From Schistosoma haematobium (lineage: Eukaryota > Platyhelminthes > Trematoda > Strigeidida > Schistosomatidae), in assembly GCF_000699445.3 (NCBI RefSeq), contig NC_067195.1, forward strand, positions 54,974,465 to 55,038,464: a stretch of DNA of 64,000 nucleotides, given 5' to 3'. Of the stretch, positions 11,213-20,615 are shown piece by piece. The notes beneath the pieces were generated by a model. The model saw nothing but the letters and a program-made list of their open reading frames with translations, did no database searches and was not told the origin of the DNA. The number at the start of each line of letters is the position of its first letter. Positions within the stretch are counted from its first letter, which is position 1. The translations under genes and the position numbers were made by a program.

Positions 11213-14200
11213 ACCCCTCAAATACCCTGGTACGGTCGAGGGTGGGGAGTCATCTCTATTTCGAAATGCTCTCACATGGTCACGCATATACAGCCACTGA
11301 CACGGAAGTTCTACTCACTGCCTTCTCGTAGTGGGGGTGTTATTTACAAAATTGTGAGAACAAAAAGCGAGGGTCCGGCGCCTTAACCGGGTTGGTGGAT
11401 ATGGAGGATCCACCTAGGAGAGTTTGAAAACCCTGATTCCAAACTAATGGTGTATATGGGCTCCAGGGTCCCCAGGGGAAAAAAGGCATATGAACTTATT
11501 GTCGGTCACCGGCTACCATGAGCCCGCATCTCCTGATGTCGCTCCACTGCCTTGTGGATCAAACCTTTAAGTAAGAGGCTCCGGGTGTGGCGCCTTAAGA
11601 AAACTACCTGATTCGGTTTGGGTAACCGGGAAGTATCACAGCCCTCATACAAATCAATGATAACTGCTACTGGCCTCATTGTTATTGTGTGGCACATATG
11701 TATTTGGTGCCCCCTTGTACCAATATTTATGTGTTCAAATAAATTATATATATATATATATGCACGATCAATGTGATCAGTAATTGAAAACATAGCGACA
11801 TTGCACAAAATCGATTTCAGTGGAAGAGATGCAATTATTTTTCAGCTATAATTTTATTTATTTGACATATATTCTGTAGATTAATTTTCTGCTTTCGAAA
11901 CATATATCCTATCCATATTTATTTTTTATTGGCATTAATATTATTGTTACCTATAGAATTCGGCACTCATCTCTCTCCGCCGATGTACGATGTACCACGA
12001 TGGTTTGGCTGACTGACAAATGCATAAGTTGGTAAGCAAATCCAAGATCATATGTATGTCAGACGCCTAATGACTAGTTGATCATTTATATTAGCTAAGA
12101 TGTTGTACAATTAAAAAGTATCTCCAAAAAAGACCAAACTTCAGGACTCAAGGTTCTATCTTGAACACAATATGAGTTCTTATTTAGGTAATTTCATCCA
12201 TTGATGAAAGTTACTTTAAAAGTAAATTTCTTGGCAAAACTGTGTAACATCATGTTATAAAATGATAAAAATTCTAAAAAGATTGCGTGTTCATTGATAT
12301 GACTTATCGTTGAAATGAATTCTCCGGATTTCTGGTAGGAATCTACGAGGTATGCGGAACCAAGAGAGTTTGCATGTTGCAATATTGGTGCTATTATTAC
12401 CCTTTCGAACTTAAAAATTCTTGATTCATAAATTAATTTTCTTATGTTTATTAAGAAAAAACGATCATTAGATACTGTGTCATTTCTTCTTTTTGTTATC
12501 AAGTTTAAATCTCTTGACATAAGAAACTATTTCACATTATCAGGAAGTAATCTGTGGTGAAACTTTCAACTTATAAAGGGAATCCTAATCATAAATAAAC
12601 AATATTTTGAAAATCATTTGAAAACCAGAAGGTATTCGATAGTCGTTTTATTTCAGTTTAATGAAAGCTTAACAGTGACCACAACGGAACACGAAATCAA
12701 ATTCATGTTTTTTTAAGTCTCGGATCAAAGACGACACTTGTCGAGTCACTGGGATGGAATCATGTATGATGGACATTCGTGTAGCAGATTACTGACTATT
12801 ATATGTTATCAATGTCGGCTTTTGAACTATGAACTCTGAATTTGTAAGTGTATGTGTGTGTAGTAAAAAGTACTTAATTATTAATCTGATGATCTAATAA
12901 AATAATTACATTAAACAATCATCATTTCATAATTATACTGTGAAAATAAAAAGCTTGATCAATGGAAAAACTCGACATTCAAAAAACTAGAAAATAGCAT
13001 ATTTTTCATGGTCTAGAATTTTAACACAGACTCTTTTGTTGATCAATTTTACCCAGTTAAGCTATACGACACTAATTTGGTTTACTTGTTCTATAGCTTA
13101 GTTCTTTGAAGTTTGTTTTACTGCGTTTGTTTAAATACAACCTTGAACAATAACTCAGTTGTACGTTTTTCTGTTTCCTTACAGGTTAAATAATTCAGTT
13201 ACTATTCACTGGGTTGATTAGTCAAGGAAAAGACTACATGGATCAATAATCAACATATCTTTTAACAATAGCATCATTTGATAATACACAACGGTATCCA
13301 AATTGATAATCCAAATTACGACATATAAACATGTTATGTCCCGATAAGCATAATGAATAGTAACTTTTGGGATTCATTTATGGACCAATACTATGCGTGT
13401 ATTTTTAACGTATAATTGTTAAATAACTAAACTACACATATTCATGCCCCTCTTATTATAAGCTCTATTTTAACCTATGGACTATTATTTTACGATTTAC
13501 CATTCTTGAATTATGCCCTGTCTATTAATTACTACCCCCATTCACAGCCACATTTGGTTAATTCACTGCTCTCTAATTGGCGGTATCGTTACGTTATACA
13601 TTAACAGGGCACACAGCCCACAAGATAAAACAAAACATTAGTTTAAGATTGTTTAAATTTCAATTTTATAACTTACCACTAAACTAATACACAGTTCTCA
13701 AATTATGTTGCGCATGGTGGTATCGGGATGTAAGACTAGTCAGTAGTGGTAACTACAGCAAAGTAGTACTGATTATCAACTGAGAAAATTATACACGTAC
13801 CGTATTTCTATTAACAAGCAGATACAATCCAAGTTCATCGATAATATTTATATATTTACAGATAGATGAAATATTTTCAAATCTCAAGAGTATAAGGATG
13901 TTTATTTAAGCTCCTGATTAACATTCTTAATGAGCCTATTCATTATTTTATCCTTCTCCGATTTCCGCTAATAATAAAAATAATATATCCCTTTGTCAGC
14001 ATTAATCATCAAAATTATACATAAATATTGGAATGCTTTATTGTACTTGTAAAATGTTTTATGATTGTAACATTTTACTGTTGTATCGTTGTACATGTTT
14101 TTAGGTATCATTACCAAGGCTTGATTTGATAATTTTGAATAAATTGAGCATTGGGTAGATTGTTATAAATAAATAATATATTTGTAATATCCCAATCAGA

Positions 14201-17200
14201 AAATCTTATTTTTCTATTCATTGGGATATTATAAATATGTTACTTATATATGTAGATCGTTTTATTCTAATTGTCCGATTTGACTAGTGATCAGAGATGA
14301 TTGTAGATTGTTTTAAAACTCCAATTGTGTACTAGATGAATTCCTTAACTAGGATTGTGATAGCTAAAAGCTTATACTTATCGTTACAATTATTCCATTT
14401 ATATTCATAGTCATGGATTTCAGTAATTTTTTAGGCATACAACCCGGTTTCTCGGATTTCAAGTGAGATAAATATCGACTCACTAAATTTGAATTTCGAG
14501 CTTGCCACTGAGAGTCATTTCTACTTATTTGTGATATCGGCAGACTTACTCAATACTTCGTATTACACCGATATAATATATATAAACTAAATAAATTATC
14601 ATAGGGCATACCTCATATTCAGAAGATATTTCTGCATAGGGCGGAGTATTACTCTCTGTCGTACAAGGAATCGAGTAGTATTCACCTTCTTCTTGACTTA
14701 GTAGTTTAAACCAACAATCAATTGGCTTTTTAATTAATTCTGTAACTCCAAATGATAAAGCACCCATGAAATCGTCACGTGATGTGCGATCCCAGTCCCA
14801 AACTTCAAAATGCAATCGCTTCGACTCATCGTCTGGACGTAGATCACTATGTTTTAAAATAACCAATAATAGACCATCATGAATTTATGAAACAGGCTTG
14901 TAAAAATTAAAAATTCATTGAATACTAGATATATATTTCATGATCGAACGAGTCAGTCTTTTAATGACTATCTGGCCAAGCGCCGATTAAATAAATTTAG
15001 GTAATTAACAAAGAGTAAATTTGAACGTCTGCTTATTTGAAATTTAAATAAACTAATTATAAATGAAGCCAAAAACCTAACTATCTATGGAGAAAGTAGA
15101 ATGATCTACAACTTACATGGTGAACTTTTCATCCCATATAGGGTTTAGGTTAGACTTTATTGTTTTGGTTCTGAATTTACGTCCAAGTTCGTCGGTTGGT
15201 CCAAATTTGATTTTAACATAAGGATCAGCAAGACCATTTGGGTCCATCGGAATAAGATTCCTACCTTCTTTCACTAAAAAAGGTGACAGAATGAAAATAG
15301 TGATAGGTGAAACTAATAAAATGATGCTAAGTCAAGGTAAAGTGAAACTCGTCAGTTAGTCATGAATGATGAAATCAACTGTTAAAATGGTGAGTTTTAC
15401 AGTAATAGTTAGCCAATATAAATTTCCAAAGATTATGACGGAACTTGTCCTTTATCTTACGCAGAATACATTCATTTGGAAATTACTTTGAGGAAACAAT
15501 GATATATAACGTTCCCTCCAAATTCTTATTACATTGTCCACTTGATTGAAGCATAAACAGTTATCAGCAAGAATTCAGTTCAGGAGTACTTATTTTACTT
15601 TCTAAAGCAATGATATGTATGAATCGGTAAGAAAATAACAAACTGCTAACGAATCTCCAGATGACTAAAGAGTGAGTTTAAATTGATAACCACAACAGAG
15701 TCCTAAATGCCACATTCAGAAAGAAGGTATAATCGGGAAACGAGTAAGATCTATCGCGACCTGACTCTCCGATACATGAAAACACACGGAAGGCTAAATG
15801 AAATATCAAGCAGTGTCTTATTTAAAACAAACTCTAACAAAAAGTGGAAACCAAACATATTTTTACACAAGATGACATTCTTAAATTTTGAAAGTATAAA
15901 GGATTATTATTTTATCACTTAACTTGCTTGTTTACTTCTTCGAATCTAGTACAGATGTCAAATACACTAACCGTGTGTTTTAGCCAACTTTCCTACTTCA
16001 CAGATGAAAAATTCGGTAACCTTAAGCAAAACTATATAGTGTCACAACATGCATTGTTTGTAGGTTTACTCCCACTTGAAGTTACTCGGCTGCATGAATT
16101 CTGGCGATAATCAAGGATTATTAACGTGACACCATGGTGACCAACCCTTAGTTCACTTCCTCTAACCGAAAAACGTATGGACAATTAATCTCGTCTAAGT
16201 CAAAAACCTGAAACAGTACTTTATAAAGAAAGTTGGCTCCAACAAGTAATCACTTACTACAAGGCAAAATAAAATATATGGTGTTAGTGATCCAATATAC
16301 GGATAATTATTACAGCCAAATTATTAATTTCAACCAGTTAGAATAAAGACGTTGAAATTCAGTGAAATACACAAAAGATCAAAAAATTAGGTAACCTTGA
16401 CCTTTAGACAAAAGCTAATAAAATTCAAATGAATAGACGGCAAATAAACCATGAAATGCTTTTGCTAGGTGACTGTTGGTACTAATAAGCAGAGACTGTA
16501 TACATTGACTCTTAAATATCACTCGCTACACTTAGTAAGCACACATAGACCTTAAAATGAGCCTCGGAATGGACACGAAAGAAGCGTATCAGTCAATTGG
16601 AAATTTGAAAACATAAAAAAGGAAGAGAATAAAACGCTGGAAGTGAAGACGATCTTCAGATTTTAATTCTTCATTTACAAAGTATTTGCCATTAATGTGG
16701 CTTGATGGGAAACAATCTTCTGCAATTGACCACAAACCAAAGCGTCTTGATTTGAGGATTCTTAGCCAAGTTTAATAGTAATAACCTTAGCGCATTCACC
16801 AAGTACTTGCTAGTGAAACAGTGTGAAGGCTAATAATATTAACTGGGCTGCCCAAACCAATGTATGATAAATTTTGTCGCTGGCCTAATATGTTTGTGCT
16901 ACCCAGAAAAAAAACTACAGGTTTATGAGTTCAGCTTCTAACTACATAAACGGTCTGAAAGTTAGTGTAACTACTAGTTTTTCCCAAAATATACAACCGG
17001 TTAGACATAGTGTGCAGAGGTGAAGAGCTGACAGCTTAAAACATTTATCAACAGGAACACCTAGGGTCAACTAATCAATTGAGGCGACCTACGCATGTAA
17101 CTTAGTAACTCCCCTCTAGGGACATCTCAAGTTAGAAAGAAATTAATTTTAGTACTCTAAGATCTAAAATTTAATGCTATGTGGGGCAAAAATGCCCTTC

Positions 17201-18246
17201 GAGGGAACCTTGTGCTGGTGAAATTGAAGCGTATTTTGGCCAGTGCAACGGCAAGAATTTTCCATTAATCTTTTTTATCGTTAAAATACCTAGGTTCCTA
17301 TGTGGAGGTATCGGAAACCACTGTCACTAGATATGGAATCCAGTTAAGCGAAGGCATTTTCCATAAGCAAAGAAAACAAAGTTATAACGATTGCGATTTT
17401 TTCTAGCTTAAGACTAGAACACATTAGCAGGTCTGATGGTCTAACTTATCAAAACCTGTTGCTAGGAGCTTATGAAATAGAAACAAATGTCAATGAGCAA
17501 ACATCCAGTCGATAAATAGATAAAAGGTTTTTAAAGTTCACATAAACATGAAAAAAATAAAATTACGTACAAATCGTCATTGTTTTGTAATTGTTCACAT
17601 CATATGCTATGAATTGAAGCATAGACCTACCTTCAACTGCAAATCTGTTTTCTTGCCAGCTAATCTTGAGAAATATTCGTCCTCTCCTTTCCGTATTATC
17701 TACGCCACAAAGGTGGGGAACATTCATTTCACACCTTTTGTGTACATTCATACCACAGTCTGGTTGAAACATTACAAATAAAAAAAACAACAAACTTTGA
17801 CATTTGAAACCTTGCTGAACAAGCCCATATAGCAGTGAACCACAATGGTCACAAAATGTAGGACTCGAGTAAGTATGCAGCCTGAATTTATGACGCCTTT
17901 TAGACTGAAATAATGAGACAAAAGCACGAGGTAATTACATCACATTCAGGACCTAAATCAGCACCAGGACACTTAAATGCTACATATTGATAGCATCTCT
18001 TATGAGCAGCGAAGCAGCATATTTGACACTGGACTCCTTGTTTTCCAAGGCCCCTGAAAAATTATATAGAAAAAAAGGCCATTACCAAATAAAATCCTTG
18101 CAGTGTCCGCAAAAAGTAAATTGTTTGAAAAACTTAGCAACAAATTTATGACCCTTGACCTCGATGACATTCTTCTGACGCAATGCCCCACGACGCTCAA
18201 TCGCATGGGGACCATGTTGAAAGTTATCTTCTTTATCCAGAGTCAT
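1034..18246 (-). CDS. PKC: Conventional protein kinase C (PKC alpha/beta/gamma class), 5' seven exons; 3' part outside window
   Basis: Ca2+/diacylglycerol-dependent Ser/Thr kinase of cytosol and plasma membrane. Exons, minus strand: 18246-18086, 18053-17939, 17904-17796, 17759-17631, 15273-15117, 14846-14612, 1165-1034. Every junction is GT..AG and in phase, and the sum is 1038 nt (346 codons). The start ATG at 18246 is preceded directly by an in-frame TAA. Residues about 18-27 ([10 protein letters not shown]) are the pseudosubstrate with Ala at the phospho-acceptor site. C1A spans about 33-82 and C1B about 97-146, both with the His/Cys zinc pattern. C2 spans about 158-280 with the calcium-binding Asp motifs PMDPNG and [11 protein letters not shown]. 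Exon 7 ends in the kinase glycine loop GKGSFGK. The order C1-C1-C2 marks the conventional class rather than novel or atypical PKC. The catalytic lobe lies left of position 1. Assignment to a vertebrate isoform cannot be made. Confidence 0.95.
1267..1480. mobile_element. Degenerate Merlin-type MITE (probable)
   Basis: Starts CAAGACTATAATT, like the Merlin terminus, and shares the internal blocks TTGATGTTAG-like and AATTTATTTACCCAT-like with the clearer copies at 32884 and 38946. The right terminus has decayed. Confidence 0.45.
1745..2113 (-). pseudogene. LINE C-terminal segment (RTE copy 1)
   Basis: Encodes [15 protein letters not shown] and [15 protein letters not shown], the conserved tail of RTE/SR2-type ORFs, ending GSNRRK at a stop. 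Cut off from the RT domain by the solo LTR. Confidence 0.85.
2134..2473 (-). mobile_element. Solo LTR with 5-bp target duplication inside the LINE
   Basis: 340 bp, on the minus strand starting TGTTGTGG and ending CCATAACA (TG..CA ends). Flanked by direct repeats GATGG at 2129-2133 and 2474-2478. Removing it rejoins the LINE reading through the [15 protein letters not shown] region. A TATATAAAC box on the minus strand (2302-2310) favours minus orientation. A 5-bp duplication fits Gypsy or BEL elements, both known in schistosomes. Confidence 0.85.
2630..3388 (-). pseudogene. LINE reverse transcriptase domain (RTE copy 1)
   Basis: Contains [41 protein letters not shown] and the catalytic FADD ([10 protein letters not shown]), then [10 protein letters not shown]. 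Out of frame with the endonuclease segment upstream and with the C-terminal segment downstream. Confidence 0.9.
3576..5105 (-). pseudogene. LINE APE-type endonuclease domain (RTE copy 1)
   Basis: 509-residue open segment with endonuclease motifs [33 protein letters not shown] and IASDHHLL. It runs into the RT linker ([10 protein letters not shown]) and stops at TGA where homologues continue, so this is a nonsense mutation rather than a natural end. Confidence 0.88.
5600..5830 (-). mobile_element. Decayed Sm-alpha-like SINE with dead hammerhead
   Basis: Minus-strand copy. The ribozyme region (5664-5732) keeps the outer stem (GGAAGCACTAGAC) but both core boxes are mutated: CTGAGGA reads TTTAGGA and GAAAC reads GAGAC. 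The presumed tRNA-like head lies at about 5735-5830. Confidence 0.6.
5845..5935 (+). mobile_element. Sm-alpha hammerhead fragment, plus strand
   Basis: Contains TGAGGAGTCC, AGGACGAAAC and CCAGTGCTCCCAG in order. The first core base pair is mutated (AATGAGGA for CTGAGGA), so probably inactive. Lies tail-to-tail beside the minus-strand copy at 5600-5830. Confidence 0.6.
5936..6940. other. PKC intron 6 sequence without recognisable gene
   Basis: AT-rich. A 73-residue open frame (6471-6692) may be a decayed upstream part of the Penelope element that follows, but I see no reverse transcriptase motif in it. Confidence 0.5.
6940..7240 (+). pseudogene. Penelope-like element GIY-YIG endonuclease relic
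   Basis: The open segment 6971-7231 encodes [21 protein letters not shown] and LEHMINSGH, matching the GIY-YIG domain of Penelope-like retroelements (cysteine motif, then YIGxTxR, then a conserved His at the GH). The preceding reverse transcriptase is not recognisable and no full element remains. Confidence 0.75.
7612..7850 (-). mobile_element. Sm-alpha-like SINE, minus strand, mutated hammerhead
   Basis: The ribozyme region (7670-7735) keeps CTGAGGAG on the minus strand but the second box is altered (GAGAAACACAC). The tRNA-like head lies at 7735-7815 with a box-B-like stretch (GGGTTCAAATCTC on the minus strand). Confidence 0.65.
7851..9461. other. PKC intron 6 sequence without recognisable gene
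   Basis: AT-rich, with a short (CT)n tract near 8280. I see no coding segment or recognised repeat. Confidence 0.5.
9482..9545 (-). ncRNA. Hammerhead ribozyme (left arm), core intact
   Basis: Mirror of the right-arm ribozyme. On the minus strand CTGACGA is 9530-9524 and GAAAC is 9509-9505. Core is intact. In a transcript through both arms this sequence would pair with the other arm instead of folding as a ribozyme. Confidence 0.85.
9630..9693 (+). ncRNA. Hammerhead ribozyme (right arm), core intact
   Basis: CTGACGA (9645-9651), stem II GTGC/GCAC, GAAAC (9666-9670), palindromic stem III CCCGGG and cleavage triplet GTC ending at 9677. Stem I pairs CCTTG with CAGGG, extended by ACAG/CTGT. All conserved core bases are present. 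Confidence 0.85.
9714..9850 (+). repeat. Tail of the plus-strand hammerhead repeat
   Basis: GC-richer sequence continuing from the right arm, with no counterpart left of 9462. Probably the 3' tail of the plus-strand copy; boundary uncertain. Confidence 0.4.
10004..10263 (+). mobile_element. Hammerhead-bearing repeat with inverted repeats (Penelope-associated type)
   Basis: Inverted repeats of about 31 bp at 10070-10099 and 10233-10263 (core AATATATTTGTAATATCCCAA) enclose a minimal hammerhead at about 10170-10217. The 75 bp left of the inverted repeat recur at 14103-14178. The ribozyme type resembles the short-stem-III hammerheads reported in Penelope-like elements. Confidence 0.7.
10170..10217 (+). 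ncRNA. Minimal hammerhead ribozyme
   Basis: CTGAAGA (10176-10182), stem II GTGACTT/AAGTCAC with a short loop, GAAAC (10203-10207) and GTC (10208-10210), then AGAA pairing with the upstream TTCT as stem I. Stem III is practically absent, as in hammerheads reported to cleave as dimers. Confidence 0.75.
10264..11172. other. PKC intron 6 sequence without recognisable gene
   Basis: AT-rich. Open frames here look like chance frames with no recognisable domain. Confidence 0.5.
11173..11210. repeat. (TA)n microsatellite
   Basis: Uninterrupted AT dinucleotide tract directly abutting the LINE-derived element. A second (TA)n tract flanks its other end at about 11744-11762, so the element may have inserted into a TA microsatellite and duplicated part of it. 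Confidence 0.9.
11211..11745 (+). mobile_element. Non-autonomous LINE derivative: RTE 5'UTR joined to 3'UTR
   Basis: 11211-11660 matches, base for base over long blocks, the 5'UTR of the RTE LINE at 61100-61540 (minus strand): GTCACCGGCTACCATG, GCTCCACTGCCTTGTGG and CGGTTTGGG occur in the same order. 11675-11745 matches that LINE's 3' end (57590-57660): CTCATTGTT, GTGTGGC, CTTGTACCAATATT and ATGTGTTCAAATAAA. The roughly 3.3 kb of ORF sequence is absent. No coding capacity. Confidence 0.8.
11763..14102. other. PKC intron 6 sequence without recognisable gene
   Basis: AT-rich. The 108-residue open frame at 12194-12520 has no recognisable domain or splice context. Confidence 0.5.
14103..14243 (+). 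repeat. Ribozyme-less derivative of the 10.0-kb inverted-repeat element
   Basis: Shares the left flank and both inverted repeats with 10004-10263, but the interior between the repeats is reduced to about 30 bp and the hammerhead is gone. Confidence 0.7.
14612..14846 (-). CDS. PKC: PKC exon 6 (second half of C2, hinge)
   Basis: Encodes [15 protein letters not shown] (second Ca2+ loop) and [14 protein letters not shown], then an acidic hinge ending SEYE at donor GTATGC, phase 0. Confidence 0.94.
15117..15273 (-). CDS. PKC: PKC exon 5 (first half of C2)
   Basis: Encodes the C2 start with the Ca2+-binding loop [13 protein letters not shown] and the basic strand [12 protein letters not shown] 2357-bp intron lies upstream and a 270-bp intron downstream. 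Confidence 0.94.
15274..17630. other. PKC intron 4, no recognised gene
   Basis: About 17260-17380 resembles 19840-19960 (TTTTATCGTCAAAATACCTA, GTTAAGCGAA), which lies just 3' of a fossil reverse transcriptase, so it is probably a piece of the same LINE family. The rest is unclassified. Confidence 0.45.
17631..17759 (-). CDS. PKC: PKC exon 4 (end of C1B, linker)
   Basis: Encodes CGMNVHKRC and the final zinc-ligand cysteine HLCG, then [11 protein letters not shown] leading into C2. Donor GTAGGT. Confidence 0.93.
17796..17904 (-). CDS. PKC: PKC exon 3 (first half of C1B)
   Basis: Encodes [18 protein letters not shown] and [10 protein letters not shown]. The upstream intron is 34 bp. The downstream intron is 36 bp and uses the weak donor GTTTGT; the phase (Asn codon split A|AC) and the C1B pattern both require it. 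Confidence 0.92.
17939..18053 (-). CDS. PKC: PKC exon 2 (second half of C1A)
   Basis: Encodes [13 protein letters not shown] followed by AHKRC, completing the zinc ligands of C1A. It is separated from exon 1 by a 32-bp intron (18054-18085). Confidence 0.93.
18086..18246 (-). CDS. PKC: PKC exon 1 (start, pseudosubstrate, first half of C1A)
   Basis: Begins MTLDKEDNF and contains the pseudosubstrate RRGALRQKN and the C1A start [10 protein letters not shown]. It ends two bases into the Trp codon of the motif KDFIW, at donor GTAATG. An in-frame TAA lies immediately 5' of the ATG. A longer open frame on the same strand over this stretch is a shadow in the wrong phase. Confidence 0.93.
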
Positions 18247-19059
18247 TTATTTATTAATGTGACAAAAACCCCGAGCTCAAGGTCGCGGTCGTTTTTTAAC
18301 ATGTGCGTCAGAAAAACATTGATGGTTGAGATTCAAAAAAACAAAATCTTGAGAACATCAATTGACAACAAAATTGGCGATGTAAACATGAACACAAAAA
18401 TTAACTAGTTATAAGTAATGACGTTTGTTTGAATTTCGTTTCCAATTTTCGCAATTTCATAAGAGCGTAGATCTCAGAAAAATTACAGAGACTTTCCAAG
18501 AAAAAATTAAGGGAATGAATAAACGGGGCGGTCTAGTAAAGTTTGATTACTGACTGTAAAGCTTATATCTTCTAAAATACTCAGTCTTACCTAGAAGAAT
18601 CTATCGCCAATGATTAGGTAATTTTCAAACAATTGGTTTTACACATCTTGATACTGCGAGTTTGTGCAATGTGGAATCTCTCAGTTTACCAATCTCTAGA
18701 AAGCCTCAAGTAAACATTGTGCAGTTATGTTAAGATATAAGATCAAGACTCTACCACAATGAAAGTTCGATGCTTGCAACTGTTAAAGTGATATTTGACT
18801 TATTAATCTCACTTTACGTAATACAGGAACAGCATGTTCTTCAGTTTGAAGTCAATGAAACAGAAACTGGATGAATTATGACAGCAAAACCTGAATGTCA
18901 TAAAGAACAGAATTGTCAGATTCAGATAAACGGGATGTTTTCCCTAACTGCTCAAAATATTATGAAAACACAGTTGATATGCCATTCCCTCGACCTTAAA
19001 TTCTGGGCATTTCCAGTGTGTCACGATAACCAGTTTCGTGTCTATAGGTATATGCTGGC
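18247..19059. other. PKC 5' flank, no recognised gene
   Basis: Must contain the PKC 5'UTR and promoter. I see no firm promoter motif. The 101-residue plus-strand frame at 18103-18408 is antisense to PKC exon 1. Confidence 0.4.
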
Positions 19060-19960
19060 TATGCACTGGATATTCTAGGACTACAGGAGGACCTGACTTG
19101 ACTTCAAAGTTGGAGAGATGACAACGGACTTACCGCTAACACTTCAAAGTGTAAAGTAGTCCATCTGAGACATGTTGCAGACTACAATTACAACTTGGTA
19201 CATTTTTCTCTCGAAGTGCCCGAAACTGAAAAAGATTTAGGAGCGCTAGTACTCTACGATTTGAAGTCTCATGCTAACTGCGACAGAAGTGTCTTTCGAA
19301 CAGACCTTGCACTTGTAACACTGAAGCGCATTATTGGACTGTTTGACGTAAGAAATTTCCACATAACCTTCAACAGTTTTATTCATACCGATTTAGAGCA
19401 TGGAAACATAGTATTTCCTAACTCACTCCAAAAGGATAAGGACACTCTGGAGCGTATCCAACAGCGAGCCACAAAATCAGTTCGAGGACTCAAATCCAAG
19501 CCTTATGAAGAGCAAATGTAATTACTGAACCTTCACCCATTAAAGTACGGGCGTCTTAGAGGTGACCTTCTAATGGCTTATAGCATCCTTAGTACATCTG
19601 GACATTCCACTAAACACCTACTTAAATGTAGCTTCAACACTAATTTATAGTTAACACCTAAAAACTGGAGATCGAACACAGCAGATCGGATTGTAGACAC
19701 GACTTCTAATCCATAAGAATTGTTAAACGATAGAAGTCGCTGCCGGCTGAACTAGTCCGAACGAATCTCAGGAGTCCGTTTAGAGTAAACTTGATATATA
19801 CTTATGAACTAAAAACAATATCTTGCTCAAATTTACCAATTTTTTTCCTTTTATCGTCAAAATACCTACGATCCTAACTGGAGATATTGATGATCAACTG
19901 TTATTGGGCACCGAAGCCCGTTAAGCGAAAGCTTTTCTATTTCGTCCACAACCATTTGGA
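19060..19960 (+). pseudogene. Fossil CR1/Perere-type LINE reverse transcriptase C terminus
   Basis: An open stretch at 19195-19521 encodes VPETEKDLGALV, LKRIIGLFDVRNF, LEHGNIVFPN and ERIQQRATKSVRG, the thumb and C-terminal region of CR1/jockey-like reverse transcriptases. Flanking sequence in the same direction (TNTSKCKVVHLRHVADYNYNL just before, DRIVDTTSNP just after) continues the homology through stops and frameshifts. 5'-truncated and dead. Confidence 0.75.
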
Positions 19961-20439
19961 TCGTCTGAACCCTTGTTCCATTAATAGAAGAAATCAGACT
20001 AGCAGTGAATAGATCCTTATTTAGATTGTGGAGTGTGGGATTACCTGTTTAAACACACAAAGTTCTTCAATATTCAATATTAGGGAACAGGAAATATAAC
20101 GTCTATACGAAATAAGGCGGTGAATGAATACTTGAGCCCCATTATTTTGACATATACTTAGTTATTTGAGATAAACTCTTAACTAATCGATCTAATCTGT
20201 TAGAAGTCTGATTTAAGATCTTTGTTAAAAATCCTTCTCCATTCACACAGTTGAGGTGTATTCATCTTGGTTCGTTCAGATGCACATTTTTCGATCTTCT
20301 GATTCCATTTTGGATGGTACTATCTGTATTTTAAGTTAGCAACCTTTCAAGATATTTCTCAAAAGCTTCAGAAGTTGAATGAATATCTAACTTTTCCATC
20401 GCAGGCTCCATTGCGGCGCAAATACGACGATTGTAAGTA

Positions 20440-20615
20440 TTTGAATTATAGTACAAACTAAGAATCCCAGAAATAACGCGATTGGATTAAGAAGTACTAG
20501 ATAAGCACCAACGAATGTATTGTATTTGGAATTCAAAATCAAGCATTCAACAAGCACAAAGGAATCGTTAGTTCATACAAACACTACATTTTCCTTACAT
20601 CATTGAATTTCCATG
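20440..20615 (+). repeat. Dispersed repeat, copy 1 (partner at 21800)
   Basis: AGTATTTGAATTATAGTACAA, GAATCCCAGAAATAA and AATCGTTAGTT recur in order with small changes at 21800-21965. Family unknown. Confidence 0.6.

Noticed and set aside
12194..12520. 108-residue minus-strand frame in the PKC intron
   Set aside because: No recognisable domain, AT-rich codon use and no adjoining exon; consistent with chance.
18000..18215. 71-residue minus-strand frame starting MVPMRLSVV over PKC exon 1
   Set aside because: Wrong phase; the frame one base over encodes the pseudosubstrate and C1A and has an in-frame upstream stop before its ATG.
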